Shown in pieces: positions 62,318-64,000 of a stretch of 64,000 nt of DNA. How positions within the stretch are numbered: position 1 is the first letter of the stretch; every line of letters starts with the position of its first letter. Both the position numbers and the translations under genes were made by a program. Under the pieces are notes generated by a model, which saw only the letters and a list, made by a program, of their open reading frames with translations, searched no databases and was not told where the DNA came from. This DNA is from Meghimatium bilineatum (lineage: Eukaryota; Mollusca; Gastropoda; Stylommatophora; Philomycidae), in contig CM067322.1 of NCBI GenBank assembly GCA_034231615.1, positions 55,990,828 to 56,054,827 of the forward strand. The letters are read 5' to 3'.

Positions 62318-62577
62318 GTGTTCTGCTGGGGCTCGAGAGTGGAACTAAGAATAGCAACACTATTTACCGTTTATGTATGTCGTAAGAGGTGACTAAGTTG
62401 GCTGTACCATCCTATATAGGGTCAAAGTGATCCACGACCAAGCTACGGTCGGATGTATCAGGTCGATAGGCGTAGATATCTCAGCAATGCCGTAAACCAT
62501 GACACAACGCATTCTGCTCTCCGGACTACATCCTGCTAATCTGCAGGAGTTTGAGAACAAAGAAGATGAAGAAGAAA
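62318..62577 (+). mobile_element. SINE-A copy, + sense, diverged
   Basis: 'tgttctgctggggctcgaga', 'gtatgtcgtaagaggtgact' and 'gcaggagtttgagaacaaag' in order. Confidence 0.78.
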
Positions 62578-62824
62578 TTAAAATAAAAACATCGAGATGC
62601 GCCAGATTTAGTATTATAATTTTCGAATCAGTGGTAAGTGTTGTTACTGGGTCCGTCTTACAAACACAACTCCAGCGAGCTTACTCGCGGTTCTAAAGCC
62701 GATCGCTCACTTTGTACTGGCTATGTTACTCGATATATTAGTGATGCCTGAAATTTAAATAATAAATAGCTGCTGCAAAACAAAAACCAATGAAAGATGT
62801 TGATAATATGGATTATGTGTTTTC

Positions 62825-62870
62825 ATATATATTATATATATTATATTATATATATTATATATATATATAA
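62825..62870. repeat. AT-rich simple repeat
   Basis: Imperfect (TATA)n tract. Confidence 0.85.
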
Positions 62871-62982
62871 TTCATAATACTGTCGTCTACTTCCCCAACC
62901 TATTCGAACACCACCCCCCCCCCCAGTTATCTGCGTTATTTATTGGTAGTCCTCTGCTCTGTGTTTGTCCTCGTGTGACCTT

Positions 62983-62983
<1 letters not shown>

Positions 62984-63040
<57 letters not shown>

Positions 63041-63044
63041 ACAC
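62984..63044. repeat. (AC)n microsatellite
   Basis: About 29 AC units, one interrupted. Confidence 0.95.
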
Positions 63045-63049
63045 TATGT

Positions 63050-63715
63050 GAAGAGTGTTTTTTTCTAAGTTATGATCTTTGAAATGCAGTATTCTCTTGA
63101 TCTCATTTAACTCTTATAACTTCTTCAACATTTGACATCTCTTTATATATAGCAAATTGTATTTATTAATAATGTGTAGAAAATTGCGCATGCTTCTACA
63201 CGACCTAAACATAATTGAATGCGTGTTCCCTAATTTATTTCCTTTCTGTCCACAAGGTACAGAGATGTCTTAGTATACAAATCTAGTACATAAAAACAAG
63301 TTTGTGTTATTTCCGTGTATTTTCGTTATTTGGGAAAGGTCCTATTTGGTTCGTAACGTGGAAACAGTCCTTTATTGTGTTTATTGTTATTTAGTTTTTA
63401 CATTTTTTTTTTGGATAGCTAGTATAACAGTAACATTATTAACTTAATATAATCTGTATCTCTTATTTGTTTTGTTACTGCGGTACTTATCACTGTGTCG
63501 GACATCCTCTGGCATTTTGGTTATTTATATTTATATCACATATATTCTAAACTGCCTGGTAATAGTGTTTATATCACATATAGGCGCAATTACAGTATAG
63601 TTCTTCACTGTGACCTTTGTTCTAGTTTCGAGGTGTTATCTGACCTTTGTTGTGTGATTTGGCAAACTTACGGGTAAGTACTTAGAGTAAGGTTAGGATT
63701 AGAAATACTATTTAT
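63050..63715. other. No recognisable feature
   Basis: AT-rich DNA between the microsatellite and the terminal repeat. No exon for the HHIPL amino terminus was recognised here. Confidence 0.45.
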
Positions 63716-63719
63716 AATA

Positions 63720-64000
63720 TGCGCGTGCACCTCGCTCCATGTGTAGCGGGCAGAAATACTGATCGCTCACCACAAATAATAGGAAATTGGAAAAAATGTG
63801 TAAATTGGAAAACAAACAGATTATGCATAAAATCGTCTGTGTCTAGAGTTGAACTCAGCGATTGTCCGGGTGTGACGTCACGGCAGCCATTATTTTGATT
63901 GGTGTTATACGGGAATCCTTGAAGTTGGATAGTTAAAATTGTCAACAGTGTGCTATTTATAGCACAGTGAAGAACTAATCTGTACTTTTACCCTCATATA
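63720..64000. repeat. Third copy of the CRE-containing dispersed repeat
   Basis: Begins 'gcgcgtgcacctcgctccat'. TGACGTCA lies at 63873-63880, and a perfect hairpin 'tgtgctat tt atagcaca' at 63949-63966. Same orientation as 1-545; runs off the window. Confidence 0.85.

Overview
The window is repeat-rich, AT-rich nuclear DNA from an invertebrate animal. Two real protein-coding loci are visible. One is an intact 978-residue C2H2 zinc-finger protein on the + strand (6265-9201). The other is a long, many-exon gene on the - strand (33388 to at least 61222) encoding a Hedgehog-interacting-protein-like (HHIPL) protein. The short exons with kilobase introns, the families of short retroposons, and the styles of non-LTR retrotransposon, mariner, Tc1 and hAT elements suggest a lophotrochozoan, most likely a mollusc. 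That placement is inferred from remembered family resemblance and was not computed.

Layout. 1-545 holds a dispersed repeat of roughly 290 bp carrying a perfect CRE palindrome; it recurs in the same orientation at the right edge (63720-64000). 1.4-5.2 kb is decayed LINE. 6.2-9.2 kb is the zinc-finger gene. 9.3-31 kb is a graveyard of LINE tails, SINEs, MITEs, minisatellites (51-, 42-, 27-, 62- and 46-bp units), an internally deleted mariner with perfect ends (19705-20600) and a GC-rich island (about 21.5-22.9 kb). 31.2-32.1 kb is a dead Tc1-like transposase. From 33.4 kb to the right end the HHIPL gene runs leftwards, its introns packed with minisatellites and nested mobile elements.

The HHIPL gene can be assembled from sequence alone. 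Eleven exons have compatible splice phases and join into about 614 residues: the C-terminal part of a folate-receptor-like cysteine-rich domain, a six-bladed glucose/sorbosone-dehydrogenase-type propeller, and a short novel C-terminal exon. The first exon(s), with the signal peptide, were not found. One intron uses a GC-AG donor.

No new enzymatic or defence system is evident. The most unusual structural feature is the set of minisatellites. Unrelated arrays share 23/46-bp or 51-bp periods, and three of them lie within about 50 bp of HHIPL splice sites. Several insertions can be read cleanly from target-site duplications: a hAT element in a LINE, a SINE in a LINE, and a LINE that splits a minisatellite.
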